Shown here in pieces: positions 63,177 through 64,000 of a stretch of DNA of 64,000 nucleotides. Each line of letters opens with the position of its first letter. Position 1 is the stretch's first letter. The notes beneath the pieces were generated by a model that ran no database searches, had not been told where the DNA came from, and worked only from the letters and a program-made list of their open reading frames with translations. Source of the stretch: Acidimicrobiales bacterium AG-414-N20 (GTDB lineage Bacteria; Actinomycetota; Acidimicrobiia; Acidimicrobiales; MedAcidi-G1); contig QCLO01000002.1 in assembly GCA_003214465.1 (NCBI GenBank), positions 111,129 through 175,128 on the forward strand. The letters run 5' to 3'. The position numbers were made by a program, and so were the translations under genes.

Positions 63177-64000
63177 TTAAGAAATAAGCCAATCAGATGG
63201 AGACTCTCCAGCAGGAAATAACTTTTGTTGAAATCTATGCATTCCTGCTAACCATCTATCTATGTCATCACTTTTACGTCGTGAGTATTCTGAAACTTCA
63301 GGATGGGGAAGAATATGAAATTTTTCTTCTCTAACTCCTTCGATGACGCTTTGAGCTACCTCTTCTGGTGTCAATACTCCGTCAACAGCAGCCGGATTAG
63401 AAGTACCTTCAGATAATAGCTCTCGGGTTGGGCTGTTTTGTAAAATATCTGTTTCTACGGATTGTGGACATAATACCGAAACTTTAATTCCATGCTCTCT
63501 ATATGAGATAGATAAGAACTCTGAAAGAGAAATTGCGGCATGTTTAGTTACAGAATAATGGAGTGAACCCAACTGAGTTAAAAGACCTGCTGCAGAAGCA
63601 GTGTTTAATAGATAACCACCACCAGCTTCAACCATGTGAGGAATTGAATGTCTAGCAGCCCAAAGATGAGCCATGACATGAACATCAAACATTTTCTTTA
63701 GTTCTTCATCGGGTGCCTCTAAAGCACCCACTGTTACATAACCTGCGTTTGAAACCATTAAATCTATTCGGCCAAAATTTTCAACTGCTGTAGATACAAG
63801 CCCCGAAACTGCACTCTCATCTGATACGTCGCACTCGACTGCTAAACCACCGACTGCTTTAGCAACTTCTTTTGCACCAGCCATATCTAAATCTGCTACT
63901 ACTAAACCTGATGCTCCTTCTTTATAGAAACGTTCAACTAAAGCCCTACCAATTCCTGTAGCACCACCAGTTACAACCGCGACACAATCATTTATCTCCA
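63177..64000 (-). CDS. SDR-family oxidoreductase (partial, runs off right edge)
   Basis: The classical short-chain dehydrogenase has the cofactor motif VTGGATGIG, the NNAG-like VSNAGYV, the catalytic Ser in LNTASAAGLL and YSVTK (Tyr-x3-Lys). The frame is open to base 64000; the first codon begins outside the window and may be an ATG at 64001 (giving MEINDCVAVVTGG). The 274 codons visible are almost the whole gene. The substrate is unknown. It lies 47 bp upstream of ctaB, on the same strand. Confidence 0.92.
   Translation of the reverse strand, partial: EINDCVAVVTGGATGIGRALVERFYKEGASGLVVADLDMAGAKEVAKAVGGLAVECDVSDESAVSGLVSTAVENFGRIDLMVSNAGYVTVGALEAPDEELKKMFDVHVMAHLWAARHSIPHMVEAGGGYLLNTASAAGLLTQLGSLHYSVTKHAAISLSEFLSISYREHGIKVSVLCPQSVETDILQNSPTRELLSEGTSNPAAVDGVLTPEEVAQSVIEGVREEKFHILPHPEVSEYSRRKSDDIDRWLAGMHRFQQKLFPAGESPSDWLIS

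Overview
The window is an AT-rich, gene-dense stretch of a streamlined bacterial chromosome. It most likely comes from a marine actinobacterium of the Acidimicrobiia type. Signs of this are a WhiB-family regulator with an AT-hook, a GlnR-like OmpR-type regulator beside glutamine synthetase genes, a TopA without zinc fingers, the sucC-sucD-purN-purH gene order known from other Actinobacteria, a secreted protein with a poly-threonine linker, and an aa3-type oxidase whose subunit II carries a cytochrome c domain. The lineage is inferred from gene content; no search was run. There are no transposases, phage genes or CRISPR arrays.

Layout. 1-2.8 kb: a minus-strand trio of little-known genes (a protein cut by the window edge, an unknown 370-residue protein and a stand-alone PEP-utilising mobile domain), then an SCP2-like gene and a MOSC gene broken by a one-base frameshift. 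2.8-13.8 kb: a minus-strand block of central metabolism (sucC, sucD, purN, purH, folD, icd, a heterodimeric ABC exporter, mdh). 13.9-16.8 kb: three plus-strand genes (degenerate Rieske-like membrane protein, AlaX editing protein, PEP-utilising protein without an ATP-grasp domain). 16.8-25.3 kb: topA, an MFS transporter, tmk, holB, nhaA and an anti-sigma kinase/STAS pair. 25.4-29.2 kb: HAD phosphatase, tRNA-Sec, primary-type sigma factor and nadE. 29.2-33.3 kb: a Met/Pro/His-rich membrane-anchored protein and a nitrogen locus in which a type II glutamine synthetase faces a type I synthetase followed by a GlnR-like regulator. 33.3-43.1 kb: mixed single genes, including a compact xanthine-dehydrogenase-like fusion and an acyltransferase with embedded ankyrin repeats. 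43.2-53.9 kb: tRNA-Lys, dut, orn, a whiB7-like gene behind an attenuator-like leader, a TlpA/CcdA pair, pdxH, two crcB genes and serS. 54-64 kb: a complete cytochrome c oxidase operon, ctaB, and an SDR gene cut by the right edge.

How the parts work together. The oxidase operon supplies catalytic subunits I-IV and the assembly factor CtaG, with ctaB upstream for heme O synthesis. It begins with a second subunit I-like protein that has lost five of the six histidine ligands, followed by a second subunit III-like protein. The nitrogen locus pairs two ammonium-assimilating enzymes with their probable regulator. tRNA-Sec implies selenoprotein synthesis, although no selenoprotein gene lies in the window.

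The strongest leads for something undescribed are the ligand-less subunit I/III pair (59.8-62.0 kb), the UvrD 2B-like insertion in TopA (about 20.4-20.9 kb), the leader ORF, antiterminator and terminator ahead of the whiB7-like gene (48.3-48.6 kb), and the ankyrin-acyltransferase fusion (37.1-38.6 kb).
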